This document shows, piece by piece, positions 1 through 11,124 of a stretch of 64,000 nucleotides of DNA. Source of the stretch: Scandinavium goeteborgense (GTDB lineage Bacteria > Pseudomonadota > Gammaproteobacteria > Enterobacterales > Enterobacteriaceae); NCBI RefSeq assembly GCF_003935895.2, contig NZ_CP054058.1, forward strand, positions 62,001 to 126,000, in the 5' to 3' direction. Made by a program: the position numbers and the translations under genes. Every line of letters begins with the position of its first letter. The stretch's first letter is position 1. Below the pieces are notes generated by a model, which was not told the origin of the DNA, ran no database searches, and worked only from the letters and a program-made list of their open reading frames with translations.

Positions 1-173
1 CGGCAGATTAGTGATTTGTGCGGTGAATCACGATTGAGATTTTCTAAGGCAAACTGAAAAGGATTAGTTTTTGTTATTTGAAATGACAGCTATTGGCCAT
101 GTTAAGGCTATTTTACTTTGTTAAGGGATTAGTAAAAGTATGCTGTTTAACGCGCGTTGAAGGCAGGAAATTG

Positions 174-198
174 AAAAGCCCGGCATGAACCGGGCCTG
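174..198 (-). terminator. Rho-independent terminator of yicC
   Basis: On the minus strand, just after the yicC stop, GCCCGG and CCGGGC form a 6-bp GC stem (178-183 with 190-195) around a 6-nt loop, followed by TTTTC. This is a standard intrinsic terminator. The 177 bases to its left are AT-rich and hold no gene I can support. Confidence 0.8.
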
Positions 199-203
199 TG
201 CGC

Positions 204-1067
204 TTACTCGATATTCTGAATCTGCTCGCGCATCTGTTCAATCAACACTTTCAGCTCGATGGCAGAGGTGGTGACTTCACTGTTGATGGATTTAGACGCC
301 AGCGTGTTCGATTCGCGGTTGAACTCCTGCATCATAAAGTCGAGGCGACGGCCTACTGCCTCTTTCTTTTTCAGGATGTTCCAGGTTTCTTTCACATGGG
401 CTTCGAGACGATCAAGCTCTTCAGAAACGTCGATGCGCTGAGCCATCATGACCAGTTCCTGCTCGAGGCGATTGTTCTCCAGCTGAACCTGCGCATCTTC
501 AAGCTTCGAAACCAGACGCTCGCGCTGCCACTGGAGAATTTCAGGCATATGCGCACGGACTTTGACAACTTCGGCGCTAACGCCGTCAAGACGTTGTTCG
601 ATGAGCGCTTTCAGCGCGGTGCCTTCAGTTTCACGGGCAACGATGAAGTCATCCAGGGCGCCATCAAGGGCAGAGAGGATTTCAGCGGTGATAGCATCAA
701 GATCTTGCTCCTGAGCGGCCATAACGCCCGGCCAACGCAGAATATCTACCGGGTTAACTTCGCCTTCGTCGCTCTGCATTTTGACCCAGTTGGCCGCATT
801 GACCAGCTGTTTCGCCAGCTTTTCGTTCAGGATGAGCTCGCCTGTTGCGCTCGGATCCTGTTCGAAACGCAGGGTGCACTCGACCTTGCCACGCGTCAGG
901 CGGGCACGGATACGTTCACGGACAACCGGCTCAAGGCTACGGAACTGCTCCGGCATGCGGAAGTAAGTTTCGAGATAACGCTGGTTTACCGAGCGCAATT
1001 CCCACGCGGCACTGCCCCATTCACCTTTGATTTCACGACGGGCGTAGGCGGTCATACTGCGGATCAT
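204..1067 (-). CDS. yicC: YicC family endoribonuclease
   Basis: The product is 287 aa, the length of E. coli YicC, and starts MIRSMTAYARRE as in that family. YicC proteins are endoribonucleases; in E. coli YicC has been linked to decay of the small RNA RyhB. The N-terminal half is the YicC-like domain. The C-terminal part (about 205-287, with the EFNRESNTL and SELKVLIEQMREQ-type segments) is the DUF1732 region with conserved acidic residues. It is transcribed divergently from rph, with about 125 bp between the starts. A TATAAT reads on the minus strand at 1101-1106, but I see no good -35. Identity is firm; the physiological RNA targets here are inferred from E. coli. Confidence 0.95.
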   Translation of the reverse strand: MIRSMTAYARREIKGEWGSAAWELRSVNQRYLETYFRMPEQFRSLEPVVRERIRARLTRGKVECTLRFEQDPSATGELILNEKLAKQLVNAANWVKMQSDEGEVNPVDILRWPGVMAAQEQDLDAITAEILSALDGALDDFIVARETEGTALKALIEQRLDGVSAEVVKVRAHMPEILQWQRERLVSKLEDAQVQLENNRLEQELVMMAQRIDVSEELDRLEAHVKETWNILKKKEAVGRRLDFMMQEFNRESNTLASKSINSEVTTSAIELKVLIEQMREQIQNIE

Positions 1068-1191
1068 AGACGTTCCTGTTTTTAAAGGAGAGATGGAGGG
1101 ATTATAGCTAGCAGGGCTTTCTCATGATAGGAATATGCGTCCTTAATCCGTATAATGCGCGCCACATTCGTTTTAAGCCGGAGATATCATC

Positions 1192-1908
1192 ATGCGTCCA
1201 GCAGGCCGTAGCGCTCATCAGGTGCGTCCCGTAACCCTGACCCGTAACTACACCAAACACGCTGAAGGCTCTGTGCTTGTCGAATTCGGTGATACCAAAG
1301 TGCTTTGCACTGCCTCCATTGACGAAGGCGTGCCACGTTTTCTGAAAGGACAGGGCCAGGGCTGGATCACCGCCGAATACGGCATGCTGCCGCGTTCCAC
1401 CCACACCCGCAACGCCCGTGAAGCGGCGAAAGGCAAGCAGGGTGGCCGTACCATGGAAATACAGCGTCTGATCGCTCGCGCCCTGCGCGCTGCCGTTGAC
1501 CTGAAGACGCTGGGTGAATTCACTATTACGCTGGACTGCGATGTCATTCAGGCTGATGGCGGCACGCGTACTGCATCTATTACCGGTGCCTGTGTGGCGC
1601 TGGCTGATGCCCTGAACAAACTGGTTGCTGCCGGTAAGCTCAAAACCAACCCAATGAAGGGCATGGTTGCAGCGGTTTCCGTCGGTATTGTGGCCGGTGA
1701 AGCGCTGTGCGACCTGGAATACGTTGAAGATTCCGCCGCAGAAACTGACATGAACGTGGTGATGACCGAAGATGGTCGCATCATCGAAGTGCAGGGGACG
1801 GCAGAAGGAGAACCGTTCACCCATGAGGAACTTCTTACCTTGTTGGCTTTGGCCCGAGGGGGAATCGAATCCATTGTCACGACGCAGAAAGCGGCGTTAG
1901 AAAATTAA
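1192..1908 (+). CDS. rph: Ribonuclease PH, intact
   Basis: RNase PH is a phosphate-dependent 3'-5' exoribonuclease that trims tRNA 3' ends. The 238-aa product is full length. It carries the phosphorolytic core with the basic segment [10 protein letters not shown] (about 64-73), [16 protein letters not shown] (about 85-100) and the acidic active-site region CDVIQADGG (about 117-125). The reading frame is open to its natural stop, unlike E. coli K-12, where a frameshift truncates Rph and lowers pyrE expression by polarity. GGAG lies 11 nt before the ATG. A TATAAT at 1151-1156 is the likely -10. It is the promoter-proximal gene of an rph-pyrE operon. Confidence 0.97.
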   Translation: MRPAGRSAHQVRPVTLTRNYTKHAEGSVLVEFGDTKVLCTASIDEGVPRFLKGQGQGWITAEYGMLPRSTHTRNAREAAKGKQGGRTMEIQRLIARALRAAVDLKTLGEFTITLDCDVIQADGGTRTASITGACVALADALNKLVAAGKLKTNPMKGMVAAVSVGIVAGEALCDLEYVEDSAAETDMNVVMTEDGRIIEVQGTAEGEPFTHEELLTLLALARGGIESIVTTQKAALEN

Positions 1909-1913
1909 TAAGA

Positions 1914-1940
1914 GGGCGACTGATGAGTCGCCCTTTTTTT
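1914..1940 (+). terminator. pyrE attenuator hairpin
   Basis: GGGCGACT (1914-1921) pairs perfectly with AGTCGCCC (1926-1933) across a 4-nt loop, and seven T follow. It lies 6 nt after the rph stop and 31 nt before pyrE. In enterobacteria this attenuator is disrupted when ribosomes translating the end of rph follow RNA polymerase closely, which happens when UTP is low, so rph translation controls pyrE. The hairpin and position are seen; the mechanism is from the E. coli system. Confidence 0.9.
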
Positions 1941-1971
1941 GTCTGTAGAAAACAGGATGAGGAGCGAATCC

Positions 1972-2613
1972 ATGAAACCGTATCAGCGCCAGTTTATTGA
2001 ATTTGCGCTTAACAAGCAGGTACTGAAGTTCGGCGAATTCACGCTGAAATCCGGGCGCAAAAGCCCCTATTTCTTTAACGCCGGGCTGTTTAATACCGGG
2101 CGCGATTTGGCGCTGTTAGGCCGTTTTTACGCTGAAGCGCTAATGGATTCTGGCATCGATTTCGACCTGCTGTTTGGCCCGGCCTACAAAGGCATCCCGA
2201 TTGCCACAACTGCTGCTGTCGCGCTGGCTGAACATCATGATCGTGATGTGCCGTACTGCTTCAACCGCAAAGAAGCCAAAACCCATGGCGAAGGCGGCAA
2301 CCTGGTGGGCAGTCCGCTCGAAGGCCGAATCATGCTGGTTGATGATGTGATCACCGCTGGAACGGCTATTCGTGAGTCGATGGAAATCATCCAGGCTAAT
2401 GGTGCAACGCTTGCGGGTGTGCTGATTTCGCTGAACCGCCAGGAACGCGGGCGCGGTGAAATCTCAGCGATTCAGGAAGTGGAGCGCGACTATGGCTGTC
2501 AGGTGATTTCTATCATCACTCTGAAAGACTTGATTGCCTATCTGGAAGAAAAGCCTGAAATGGCCGACCATCTGGCGGCAGTGCGCGCGTATCGCGAAGA
2601 GTTTGGCGTATAA
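1972..2613 (+). CDS. pyrE: Orotate phosphoribosyltransferase
   Basis: PyrE makes orotidine 5'-phosphate from orotate and PRPP in pyrimidine synthesis. Starting at [13 protein letters not shown] gives 213 aa, the usual enterobacterial length. An upstream ATG at 1939 would add 11 residues but lies inside the end of the attenuator T-run region, so it was not chosen. The PRPP-binding motif is [14 protein letters not shown] (about 119-132), and the flexible catalytic loop is in [13 protein letters not shown] (about 98-110). GAGCG precedes the start. It is the second gene of the rph-pyrE operon and is ended by the hairpin at 2620-2645. Confidence 0.97.
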   Translation: MKPYQRQFIEFALNKQVLKFGEFTLKSGRKSPYFFNAGLFNTGRDLALLGRFYAEALMDSGIDFDLLFGPAYKGIPIATTAAVALAEHHDRDVPYCFNRKEAKTHGEGGNLVGSPLEGRIMLVDDVITAGTAIRESMEIIQANGATLAGVLISLNRQERGRGEISAIQEVERDYGCQVISIITLKDLIAYLEEKPEMADHLAAVRAYREEFGV

Positions 2614-2617
2614 AAAC

Positions 2618-2645
2618 GAAACCGGGCATCGCGCCCGGTTTTTTT
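2618..2645. terminator. Bidirectional terminator, pyrE / slmA
   Basis: AACCGGGC (2620-2627) and GCCCGGTT (2633-2640) form an 8-bp stem with a 5-nt loop. T-runs flank it on the plus strand and A-runs precede it, so it can end both pyrE (plus) and slmA (minus), which converge here. Confidence 0.85.
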
Positions 2646-3240
2646 ACTGGAGTTGCGCCGCAACCAGCGGCCAGCGGGCATCAAAATCTTCCGTTGGGCA
2701 GTATTTGAATTCACTGCGCACAAAGCGGGAAAGCATCCCTTCACAGAACGCCAGAATCTGGCCAGCCAGCAGCGTTTCATCGTTAACGTAGCCTTCGCCT
2801 TCGCGCATTTTCTTTTCGCGTAACACCTGACGCAGCTGAGCTTCAATGCGCTCGAACAGCTGATTGATGCGACCCTGAAGTCTGTCCTGCTCAAACATCA
2901 GAGCGTGACCGGTCAGAATGCGTGTCAGGCCAGGATTACGTTCACCGAAGCCGAGGATCAGTAACACTATCAGGCGCAAACGCGCGTTGGTGTCTTTTTC
3001 ATCTTTCAAAATCAGATTGATACGGGTGATCAGGCTGTCTTCGATGAACTCGATCAGGCTGTCGAACATCCGGGTTTTGCTTGGGAAATGGCGATACAAC
3101 GCCGCTTCGGAAACGCCCACTGAGGCGGCCAGCTTTGCGGTAGTAATACGTTGACTACCATCGCTGGATTCAAGCATAAGCGCCAGAGATTGAAGTATTT
3201 CTTCGCGACGATTCCGTTTCGCGGTTTGTTTTTCTGCCAT
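2644..3240 (-). CDS. slmA: Nucleoid occlusion factor SlmA
   Basis: SlmA is a TetR-family DNA-binding protein that blocks FtsZ ring assembly over the nucleoid. The product from [16 protein letters not shown] is 198 aa, matching E. coli; a longer frame to 3300 was rejected. The HTH is at about 30-55 ([20 protein letters not shown]). The rest is the TetR-type helical domain that binds FtsZ. It converges with pyrE and lies downstream of dut on the same strand with a 120-bp gap. That gap contains the small inverted repeat CCGCAA/TTGCGG (3295-3314). Confidence 0.96.
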   Translation of the reverse strand: MAEKQTAKRNRREEILQSLALMLESSDGSQRITTAKLAASVGVSEAALYRHFPSKTRMFDSLIEFIEDSLITRINLILKDEKDTNARLRLIVLLILGFGERNPGLTRILTGHALMFEQDRLQGRINQLFERIEAQLRQVLREKKMREGEGYVNDETLLAGQILAFCEGMLSRFVRSEFKYCPTEDFDARWPLVAAQLQ

Positions 3241-3360
3241 GTTTTCAAATACCCCTGAAAATAAACACTCGTCAGGCGGACATCCACACAACGACCGCAA
3301 ACAAGCGCTTGCGGTGATGTTATTGCATTTTTTCGCTGCAGGATGCTGCTTCAGAACGGC

Positions 3361-3816
3361 TTATTTGCGTCCTGAATGGCCGAAGCCGCCTTCGCCACGA
3401 TCGGTGGCGTCAAACTCTTCCACCAGGTTGAACTCTGCCTGAACGACAGGGACAAACACCATCTGGGCAATACGTTCACCCGGCTCGATGGTAAAGCTCT
3501 GCTGACCACGGTTCCAGACGGAAACCATCAGCTGGCCCTGATAATCTGAATCGATAAGGCCAACCAGATTACCCAGCACGACACCGTGCTTATGGCCGAG
3601 ACCGGAACGCGGCAGGATAACGGCTGCCAGGGAGGAATCCGCGATATGAATAGCCAGGCCGGTTGGCAGCAGCGTGGTTGCGCCAGGAGCCAGTTCTACG
3701 GCTTCATCAAGACAGGCTCGCAGGTCAAGTCCGGCAGAACCGGAGGTGGCGTATGTTGGCAGCGGGAATTGCTCGCCAACACGCGGGTCCATAATCTTAA
3801 CGTCGATTTTTTTCAT
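3361..3816 (-). CDS. dut: dUTP diphosphatase
   Basis: Dut hydrolyses dUTP to dUMP and pyrophosphate, keeping uracil out of DNA and feeding dTMP synthesis. The product is 151 aa from MKKIDVKI, as in E. coli; an ATG one codon upstream (3819) is equally close. Trimeric dUTPase motifs are present in order: [33 protein letters not shown] and the C-terminal GEGGFGHSG arm that closes over the active site. Its start overlaps the end of coaBC by 20 nt, indicating translational coupling. Confidence 0.97.
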   Translation of the reverse strand: MKKIDVKIMDPRVGEQFPLPTYATSGSAGLDLRACLDEAVELAPGATTLLPTGLAIHIADSSLAAVILPRSGLGHKHGVVLGNLVGLIDSDYQGQLMVSVWNRGQQSFTIEPGERIAQMVFVPVVQAEFNLVEEFDATDRGEGGFGHSGRK

Positions 3817-5011
3817 CATAACGGGTAACGATCTCGTCCAGTAGTAGTTGGCCCAGGAGTTCCTTTCGCGCAAGCGGTAGGACTTTATCTCCATCCTGCC
3901 AGAAAAGGTGTAATGCGTTGTTGTCGCTATTAAATCCTTGATTCTCTTGCGATACATCGTTCGCGCAGATCAGATCAAGGTTCTTGCGGGCTCGCTTTTG
4001 CTGCGCATATTCTTCCACATTATTTGTTTCTGCGGCAAACCCTACGACATAAGGACGAGAGGTCGTCAGCGCGGCGACGCCTGCAACGATATCCGGATTT
4101 TTAACCATTTTTATCGTTAATTCATCGCCTTGCTTTTTAATCTTCTCGTCCGAAATAGCCGCTGCACGATAGTCAGCAACCGCTGCGCAGCCAATAAAAA
4201 TGTGCTGGTTTTGCGCATTTTTCTGGACCGCAGCGTCCATTTCCAGCGCCGTCGTGACATTGATACGCTGAATGAATGGCGGCGTAGCTATTGAAACAGG
4301 GCCACTGACCAGGGTGACATTTGCCCCACGCTGTGCCGCCGCTGCGGCAATCGCAAAGCCCATTTTACCGGAACTGTGGTTGCTGATGTAACGCACCGGA
4401 TCTAACGGTTCGCGGGTAGGGCCTGCGGTAATCATGATATTGAGATGTTGCAGGTCTTTGACAGGCGAAAAATGCGTTGCTGCCATTTCGACAATCACCA
4501 GCGGATCCAGCATGCGGCCGGGGCCGATATCGCCACAGGCCTGGCTGCCGCTGTCCGGGCCCCAGAGCAAAAGGCCACGTGAAGCGAGTGTGTCCAGATT
4601 ATGCTGGGTCGCTGCTGCGCGGTACATCTGCTGATTCATCGCCGGTACGACGGCGACAGGAGCCGCCGTGGCGAGGCAAATGGTGGTGACCAGATCATTG
4701 GCCATGCCTGCGGCAACGCGGGCGATAAGGTCGGCGGTCGCCGGGGCCAAAATCACCAGGTCGGCCCATTTCCCGAGCTCAATATGACCCATCGCCGCTT
4801 CGGCAGCAGGGTCCAGCAGGCTGTCGGACACCGGGAAACCGGATACCGCCTGAAGGCTCAATGGCGTAATGAAGGCTTTCGCCGCGTCCGTCATGGCGAC
4901 GCGGACTTCTGCGCCACGTTCGCGCAAGCGGCGCACCAATTCTGGCGTTTTGTAAGCAGCGATACCTCCGCTGACGCCAAGAACGATTTTTTTACCGGCC
5001 AGGCTGATCAT
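3797..5011 (-). CDS. coaBC: Bifunctional phosphopantothenoylcysteine decarboxylase/synthetase
   Basis: CoaBC carries out two steps of coenzyme A synthesis: ligation of cysteine to 4'-phosphopantothenate (CoaB) and decarboxylation of the product (CoaC). The 404-aa protein starts [21 protein letters not shown]. The N-terminal flavin-binding decarboxylase half has [20 protein letters not shown] and the substrate motif PAMNQQMY (about 124-131). The C-terminal synthetase starts near 190 with [14 protein letters not shown] and SNHSSGKMG. Longer upstream starts would run into the coaBC-radC divergent promoter region and were rejected. It is cotranscribed with dut. Confidence 0.97.
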   Translation of the reverse strand: MISLAGKKIVLGVSGGIAAYKTPELVRRLRERGAEVRVAMTDAAKAFITPLSLQAVSGFPVSDSLLDPAAEAAMGHIELGKWADLVILAPATADLIARVAAGMANDLVTTICLATAAPVAVVPAMNQQMYRAAATQHNLDTLASRGLLLWGPDSGSQACGDIGPGRMLDPLVIVEMAATHFSPVKDLQHLNIMITAGPTREPLDPVRYISNHSSGKMGFAIAAAAAQRGANVTLVSGPVSIATPPFIQRINVTTALEMDAAVQKNAQNQHIFIGCAAVADYRAAAISDEKIKKQGDELTIKMVKNPDIVAGVAALTTSRPYVVGFAAETNNVEEYAQQKRARKNLDLICANDVSQENQGFNSDNNALHLFWQDGDKVLPLARKELLGQLLLDEIVTRYDEKNRR

Positions 5012-5181
5012 GATTCTTTCCTGTGGAAGACATCGGAATGCGCTCATTTTATCACAATCCCTCCGTTGTCGTGCTGCAAAGGAAAATCCACTTTGCGAGG
5101 CGTTACGCAAGCGTGGCAATCAGCCGTCGTGCGCAGGATGAGGCGTATGGCAAGATAAGCGTCGTCAAAAGGAGAAGAGGT

Positions 5182-5850
5182 ATGGACGACGTTGAACTGA
5201 TTTTGCCGCGTGAAAAAATGCAAATCGATGGGATTGAAGCACTCAGTGATGTTGAACTGCTGGCCCTGTTTTTACGAACGGGCACACAGCGGCGCGATGT
5301 GCTTTCTTTCGCTGCGTATTTGCTGAAACACTTTGGTTCACTGCATGGCTTACTGCTGGCGCCAGAGTCTGAACTCCTTATGATGGACGGCATTGGTATC
5401 GCCAAATATGCCCAACTTAAAGGGATTGCCGAACTGGCACGGCGCTTTTTTAATCTTCAGTTGATGATGCAGGAAGACCCGCTGAGCAGCCCTCATGCCA
5501 CGCGTGAGTTTCTGCAAAGTCAGCTGGCGAAAGAAGAGCGTGAGATCTTCATGGTGATCTTCTTAGACAGTCAAAACAGGGTGTTAAAGCACAGCCGGAT
5601 GTTCAGCGGTACGTTGAGTCACGTCGAAGTGCACCCTCGTGAGATAGTCCGCGAAGCCATTAAGGTCAATGCGGCGGCGCTGATACTCGCGCATAATCAT
5701 CCTTCAGGCAGTGCTCAGCCCAGCAAAGCGGATAGAATCATCACCGAAAGAGTGATAAAGTGCTGCCACTTCATGGAGATAAGCGTCCTCGATCACTTGA
5801 TTGTCGGCAAAGGAGAGATAATTTCTTTTGCTGAACACGGATGGATTTAG
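5182..5850 (+). CDS. radC: RadC family protein (JAB/MPN domain)
   Basis: RadC proteins carry an N-terminal helix-hairpin-helix-like region and a C-terminal JAB metalloprotease-like domain. The original radiation-repair role in E. coli was later withdrawn, so the function is uncertain. The product from [12 protein letters not shown] is 222 aa, the usual chromosomal RadC length, with AGGAGAAGAGG just upstream; the frame stays open to 5023 without good support. The JAB metal-binding motif is complete: E in VEVHPRE, then [14 protein letters not shown] (about 171-184). It diverges from coaBC and precedes rpmB. Confidence 0.93.
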   Translation: MDDVELILPREKMQIDGIEALSDVELLALFLRTGTQRRDVLSFAAYLLKHFGSLHGLLLAPESELLMMDGIGIAKYAQLKGIAELARRFFNLQLMMQEDPLSSPHATREFLQSQLAKEEREIFMVIFLDSQNRVLKHSRMFSGTLSHVEVHPREIVREAIKVNAAALILAHNHPSGSAQPSKADRIITERVIKCCHFMEISVLDHLIVGKGEIISFAEHGWI

Positions 5851-5881
5851 CGATCCACCGGGATCTTTGTCTGTTCGGGAC

Positions 5882-5910
5882 TTGAGCACACCGCGGAGTC
5901 AGCGTATACT
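5882..5910 (+). promoter_or_regulatory. Strong sigma70 promoter of rpmBG
   Basis: TTGAGC (5882-5887) and TATACT (5905-5910) are separated by exactly 17 bp. The -10 is one mismatch from consensus. It precedes rpmB by about 145 bp, leaving a long leader before the ribosomal protein gene. Confidence 0.75.
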
Positions 5911-6033
5911 ACGCCACCTTTGAGAATCTCGGGTTTGGCATTTGGGCCTGGCTATACGAGTTCACTTAGAACCGTCAGACCGGGCTGTAGCAGCCTGACG
6001 AGGCGCCAATACCCTATACGAAGCTCGAGCTAA

Positions 6034-6291
<258 letters not shown>

Positions 6292-6308
6292 GTACTAAGA
6301 GGAATTAA

Positions 6309-6479
<171 letters not shown>

Positions 6480-6498
6480 TTTTAGTTTTCTTTAAGAA

Positions 6499-6525
6499 AA
6501 ACCCCGCCTCGGCGGGGTTTTTTGT
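6499..6525 (+). terminator. Terminator of rpmBG
   Basis: AACCCCGCC (6500-6508) and GGCGGGGTT (6511-6519) form a 9-bp GC-rich stem with a 2-nt apex, followed by TTTTTG. Confidence 0.9.
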
Positions 6526-6577
6526 TTTCTGCTCATCCCCATAATAGAACGTATCCCGCATTATCTTTGGAGATGTC

Positions 6578-7387
6578 ATGCCTGAGTTACCAGAGGTCGA
6601 GACCAGCCGTCGCGGTATTGAGCCGCATTTGGTCGGTGAGACCATCCTGCACGCGATTGTTCGCAACGGCCGACTGCGCTGGCCCGTATCTGCGGAAATT
6701 CATAGCCTCAGCGATAAGCCCGTGCTCAGCGTTCAGCGTCGCGCCAAATACCTGCTGCTTGAGTTGCCTGACGGCTGGATAATCATCCACCTCGGAATGT
6801 CTGGAAGTTTGCGAATCCTCTCCGAAGACCGCCCGCCAGAGAAACACGATCATGTCGACCTGGTAATGAGCAACGGTAAAGTGCTGCGGTACACCGATCC
6901 TCGCCGATTTGGCGCATGGTTGTGGGCCAAAGAACTGGAAGGCCACAGCGTGTTGGCACATCTCGGCCCGGAGCCGCTGAGCGAGGCATTTAACGCCGAT
7001 TACTTCCGCGAGAAGTGTGCGAAAAAGAAAACGCCGATCAAACCGTGGTTGATGGATAACAAGTTGGTGGTCGGGGTGGGGAACATCTATGCCAGCGAGT
7101 CACTGTTTGCTGCAGGCATTCACCCTGACAGGCTTGCGTCTTCGCTTTCTGCGGAGGAGTGCGCGCTATTAGTGCGTGTCATCAAGGCGGTGCTGCTGCG
7201 TTCTATTGAGCAGGGCGGGACGACGCTGAAGGACTTCCTGCAAAGCGACGGTAAACCGGGCTATTTTGCTCAGGAATTACAGGTCTACGGTCGGAAGGAT
7301 GAGCCTTGTCGGGTTTGCGGTTCGCCGATTATTGCGACGAAGCATGCGCAGCGGGCAACATTTTACTGCCGCCGCTGCCAGAAGTGA
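6578..7387 (+). CDS. mutM: Formamidopyrimidine-DNA glycosylase
   Basis: MutM (Fpg) removes 8-oxoguanine and formamidopyrimidines and cuts the abasic site. The 269-aa protein begins [14 protein letters not shown]; after Met removal Pro is the Schiff-base nucleophile and the next Glu is catalytic. The conserved Lys is in RRAKYLLL (about 57), the helix-two-turn-helix is around 150-175 ([11 protein letters not shown]), and the C-terminal zinc finger is complete (CRVCGS ... CRRCQ). GGAG lies upstream. It converges with coaD: the two stop codons are directly adjacent, with no space for a separate terminator. Confidence 0.98.
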   Translation: MPELPEVETSRRGIEPHLVGETILHAIVRNGRLRWPVSAEIHSLSDKPVLSVQRRAKYLLLELPDGWIIIHLGMSGSLRILSEDRPPEKHDHVDLVMSNGKVLRYTDPRRFGAWLWAKELEGHSVLAHLGPEPLSEAFNADYFREKCAKKKTPIKPWLMDNKLVVGVGNIYASESLFAAGIHPDRLASSLSAEECALLVRVIKAVLLRSIEQGGTTLKDFLQSDGKPGYFAQELQVYGRKDEPCRVCGSPIIATKHAQRATFYCRRCQK

Positions 7388-7870
<483 letters not shown>

Positions 7871-8641
7871 TCACGCCTTTTTGCTAAAGCCGCGGTTCAG
7901 CGCCCACAGCTCGGTGTACTTGTTAAACGTATACTGCGCGTTCACGACCGACAGCAGCCAGCCTTGCGCGCCATCCAGAACGCCGCCACGCAGGATAAGC
8001 GTTTTGATTAACGCGCCCAACGTGTGACCAAAAATGCCTGCCAGTGAGGTTCTCTTGCCTTTCTGATGACGTTCCTGCGCCCAGGCCGTGGCGTAAGCCA
8101 GCTGTTTACGCTGGAACTCAGCAAAATTACGACAGGTCAGGTGTTTCAGGTCGCCCTTCAGCTCAACGACTTTCGCACCGCGACTGTCGAGGGATTCATG
8201 CACTTGATTATCGTTGTACTGCCAGCGTTCGCGTTCGTAAAGACGCAGAACCCTGTCCGGATACCAGCCGCTGTGCCGCATAAAGCGACCGAGAAAATAG
8301 TTACGGCGGGCGATACTGTAAACGGCCCCCGGTTCCGGGGCCGCAAGAGCGTCGCGGAGGGATTTTTCGAGCTCAGGCGTGACGCGTTCGTCGGTGTCGA
8401 TCATTAACACATAATCGCCGGTGGCGAGCGCTTGTGCGCGCTGACGTTGAATACCGTAGCCTTGCCAGTCGCTGTTCACATGGACCTGCGCGCCAAGACT
8501 TCTCGCCAGTTCAACGGTGTTATCGTCGCTGCCGGAATCCAGCAGAACAATCTCGTCAGCCCACTGTACCGATGCAAGGCAATCCGGCAGCAGATCGGCA
8601 GCGTTTTTGGCGATCATCACCACCGACAGGCGAGTAGGCAT
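7871..8641 (-). CDS. waaE: LPS inner-core glucosyltransferase WaaE (GT2)
   Basis: The 256-aa protein is a GT2 transferase related to Klebsiella/Serratia WaaE (older name KdtX), which adds a glucose to heptose I of the inner core. Seen: the N-terminal [20 protein letters not shown], the acidic nucleotide-sugar sites [10 protein letters not shown] and MIDTDERV, and the [10 protein letters not shown] segment typical of the family. Its ATG shares one base with the waaA stop (TAATG), indicating coupling. E. coli K-12 lacks this gene, so its presence points to a Klebsiella/Enterobacter-type inner core. The exact linkage made here is inferred. Confidence 0.9.
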   Translation of the reverse strand: MPTRLSVVMIAKNAADLLPDCLASVQWADEIVLLDSGSDDNTVELARSLGAQVHVNSDWQGYGIQRQRAQALATGDYVLMIDTDERVTPELEKSLRDALAAPEPGAVYSIARRNYFLGRFMRHSGWYPDRVLRLYERERWQYNDNQVHESLDSRGAKVVELKGDLKHLTCRNFAEFQRKQLAYATAWAQERHQKGKRTSLAGIFGHTLGALIKTLILRGGVLDGAQGWLLSVVNAQYTFNKYTELWALNRGFSKKA

Positions 8642-9915
8642 TAGTGGCTCCGCTGAGGCAGATAAGGTTGCAATAACTGTAGCAGACGGGCAAGCGCGCC
8701 CTGGTTCTGATGGAGCACTTCGACGGCATGGCGGCCATACCAGAGGCGGTAATCTTCATCAGTGAGCAGTGTAGAGACTTCTTTCACCAGAGTGTCCATA
8801 TCGGTAACCGTGATGAGGCCGTCATCCTGCTGCAGCTTGGCGCAGATGTCTTTGAAATTGAAGGTATGCGGGCCCATCAATACCGGAATCGCATGCGCGG
8901 CCGGTTCCAACGGGTTATGTCCACCACGTTCGACGAGACTGCCGCCGACAAAGGCCAGGTCAGCAATTCCGTACAGCAGCATCAGCTCACCCATGGTGTC
9001 GCCAATGACCACCTGAGTCGTCGCGGAAGGGATTTCACCCGTGCTGCGCAGAGTAAACGGCATGCCCGCTTTCTGCACCAGTTCGCGGGCGTCAGCAAAG
9101 CGTTCAGGATGGCGCGGCACCAGAATCAGCAGCAAGTCCGGGAAGGTTTCCAGCAGCTTTTTATGTGCATCGAGGATGATTTTTTCTTCGCCGTCATGGG
9201 TGCTGGTTGCGATCCACACCTGACGACGCGGCGCCCACTGGCGACGTAAGGTCACCGCGCGTGCCGCCAGTTCTGGCGTCACGGAGATATCAAATTTGAG
9301 GCTGCCGGTAATCGTGAGCTGATTGCGTTTGAGGCCCAACGCGAGGAAGCGGTTACCGTCCTCTTCGTTCTGCGCAGCAATCAGGGTGATGCGGCTCAGC
9401 AGTTTGCGCATGAATTTGCCGAGCTTGCCGTAGCCTTTGGCTGAGCGTTCAGACAGGCGCGCATTGGCAATTACCAACGGGATTTTGCGCTTATGCAGCG
9501 CGGCAACCATGTTCGGCCACAGCTCGGTTTCCATCACGATAACCAGCTTCGGACGGGTGGTGTTGAAGAAGCGGTTCATTGCGCCGGGTAAATCGTACGG
9601 CAGATAGACGTGCTGCACATCTTTGCCGAAGGCGGACAATGCCCGTTCAGAACCGGTCGGAGTCATGGTTGTGACGGTTATTGGCAATGACGGATAACGA
9701 TGACGCAGTGCACGCACCAACGGAATGGCGGCCAGCGTCTCGCCTACGGAGACGGAGTGCAGCAGTATGCCATCAGGCACTACCTTATTTTTGCAAAAGC
9801 CATAGCGTTCAGCCCAGCGTTTACGGTACGCGGGTGCCTTTCGGCTGCGCAACAATAACCGCAGCCAGACCAGTGGCTGAATCAGGTAGAGCAAGATGGT
9901 ATACAGAAATTCCAA
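8641..9915 (-). CDS. waaA: 3-deoxy-D-manno-octulosonic acid (Kdo) transferase
   Basis: WaaA (KdtA, GT30) adds two Kdo residues to lipid IVA at the inner face of the membrane. The 424-aa protein has an N-terminal membrane anchor (about 1-20), the Kdo-transferase domain with HSVSVGE (about 53-59) and METELWPN (about 130-137), and a C-terminal GT-B half with VPRHPERF and [18 protein letters not shown] (about 320-338). It is essential in most enterobacteria. It lies upstream of waaE and 84 bp downstream of a GT2 gene. That gap holds the weak palindrome TAAGCA/TGCTTA and may carry its own promoter. Confidence 0.98.
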   Translation of the reverse strand: MEFLYTILLYLIQPLVWLRLLLRSRKAPAYRKRWAERYGFCKNKVVPDGILLHSVSVGETLAAIPLVRALRHRYPSLPITVTTMTPTGSERALSAFGKDVQHVYLPYDLPGAMNRFFNTTRPKLVIVMETELWPNMVAALHKRKIPLVIANARLSERSAKGYGKLGKFMRKLLSRITLIAAQNEEDGNRFLALGLKRNQLTITGSLKFDISVTPELAARAVTLRRQWAPRRQVWIATSTHDGEEKIILDAHKKLLETFPDLLLILVPRHPERFADARELVQKAGMPFTLRSTGEIPSATTQVVIGDTMGELMLLYGIADLAFVGGSLVERGGHNPLEPAAHAIPVLMGPHTFNFKDICAKLQQDDGLITVTDMDTLVKEVSTLLTDEDYRLWYGRHAVEVLHQNQGALARLLQLLQPYLPQRSH

Positions 9916-9998
9916 GCGATTTATCCGTTTTTATACTTCGGCGGGCAAATTCTAAGCATTTAGCGTGCTTAAAGCTATCCCTTTGGGGTTCTGGACGT

Positions 9999-10985
9999 TC
10001 AATCGGTCAGATAACGTTTCAAACGGAAGTAACGACGGCCTAAACGCCAGCGGAGACGGAGCCCGCGAGCATTTTTCCAGATCAAGGTCCAGATACCGCG
10101 GTCGAAGAGTTCTTGTGTAATCGTTTTACGTTTCTGTACGTCGGCTATGTTATTGATACTGTGTAGAATTCCAAGCCCTTCTTTCGCAATCTGCCATTGG
10201 CAGGCGGGCACTTTTGCCACTTGTTGCGGATAGCGTTGGTTAATCTCGTTCAGCATTTCGAGGATTTTCATGTAGTGCTTAGAGTTACGGATACGCGTAT
10301 CGTCAGTGCCAGGCGTATGCGAAACTGATGCGGAATGAATCAAATAATCGTAGTACGTTTCATCGATGTACTGCACACGTTTTGCAGTCAGCAAAACTTC
10401 TGTCGTCCATGGAATGTCCTGATGACGTAAACCGTCCTCAAAGGTAAATCCCTGCTCTTTGATAAATGCGTGACGATAGATGTTGAGCCAAGTGACATGC
10501 AGGAATTTACGGGATGCCAATGCCTGTTGTAACCACGTCGTTCCTTCCACCACTCCGGTAGAAGAGAGTTTGTCAGAGGGGAGTATTTTCTTCGATGGGC
10601 GCCCATCATCGTAAACGTAGTTACCGTTACAGGTCGCGACATCAAGCTGATTTTTGGTGGCAACATCCAGCAGCCGCGCGTACATACCCGGATAGATAAC
10701 GTCATCAATATCCGGAAACGCCAGATATTGACCCGTGGCAACGGCCAGACCGGTATTACGTGCCGCAGATACGCCCTGGTTAGGCTGGTTGATAACCCGA
10801 TAATTAGTAAATTCACTGGCGTAGCGGGCCAGGATGTCCGCTGAGTTGTCCACAGAACCGTCGTTGACCAGGATCATTTCAAGGCTATCGAGATGCTGGT
10901 TTTTAATACTGTCAAAAAAGGCATTTAGGAATTTTTCACCGTTATATACCGCGACAACGAGACTCAGAAGGGGCTGGTCGAACAT
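9999..10985 (-). CDS. GT2 family glycosyltransferase of the LPS core locus
   Basis: The product is 328 aa from MFDQPLLSLVVAVYNGEKF. CGGAG at the right spacing selects this ATG over a GTG seven codons upstream. A GT-A GT2 domain fills about 1-220: LVNDGSVDNSADIL, ARNTGLAVATGQYLAFPDIDD (the DxD-like site is IDD) and GLRHQDIPWTTEVL, which holds the acidic catalytic region. The C-terminal about 100 residues are basic and may contact the membrane. Placement between waaA and the divergent GT4 gene makes it a core sugar transferase; acceptor and donor cannot be told from sequence. I do not recognise a specific gene symbol. Confidence 0.85.
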   Translation of the reverse strand: MFDQPLLSLVVAVYNGEKFLNAFFDSIKNQHLDSLEMILVNDGSVDNSADILARYASEFTNYRVINQPNQGVSAARNTGLAVATGQYLAFPDIDDVIYPGMYARLLDVATKNQLDVATCNGNYVYDDGRPSKKILPSDKLSSTGVVEGTTWLQQALASRKFLHVTWLNIYRHAFIKEQGFTFEDGLRHQDIPWTTEVLLTAKRVQYIDETYYDYLIHSASVSHTPGTDDTRIRNSKHYMKILEMLNEINQRYPQQVAKVPACQWQIAKEGLGILHSINNIADVQKRKTITQELFDRGIWTLIWKNARGLRLRWRLGRRYFRLKRYLTD

Positions 10986-11055
10986 GGTTTCTCCGTTTAA
11001 TGACACGCCACGCTTGGTGTGGCGGCATTATACACGGCATCCCCGAAGTTGCCTC

Positions 11056-11085
11056 TTTGTTGGCAGCGCTTCATAGCGATATAAT
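11056..11085 (+). promoter_or_regulatory. Candidate promoter of the GT4 gene
   Basis: A perfect TATAAT (11080-11085) lies 17 bp after TTGTTG (11057-11062), a weak -35. It is 40 bp before the GT4 start. A second TATAAT on the opposite strand (11027-11032) could serve the divergent GT2 gene. Confidence 0.45.
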
Positions 11086-11124
11086 TCTTTCTCTTTCAAG
11101 CTGGCCTATTTGAACAGGAACCCT

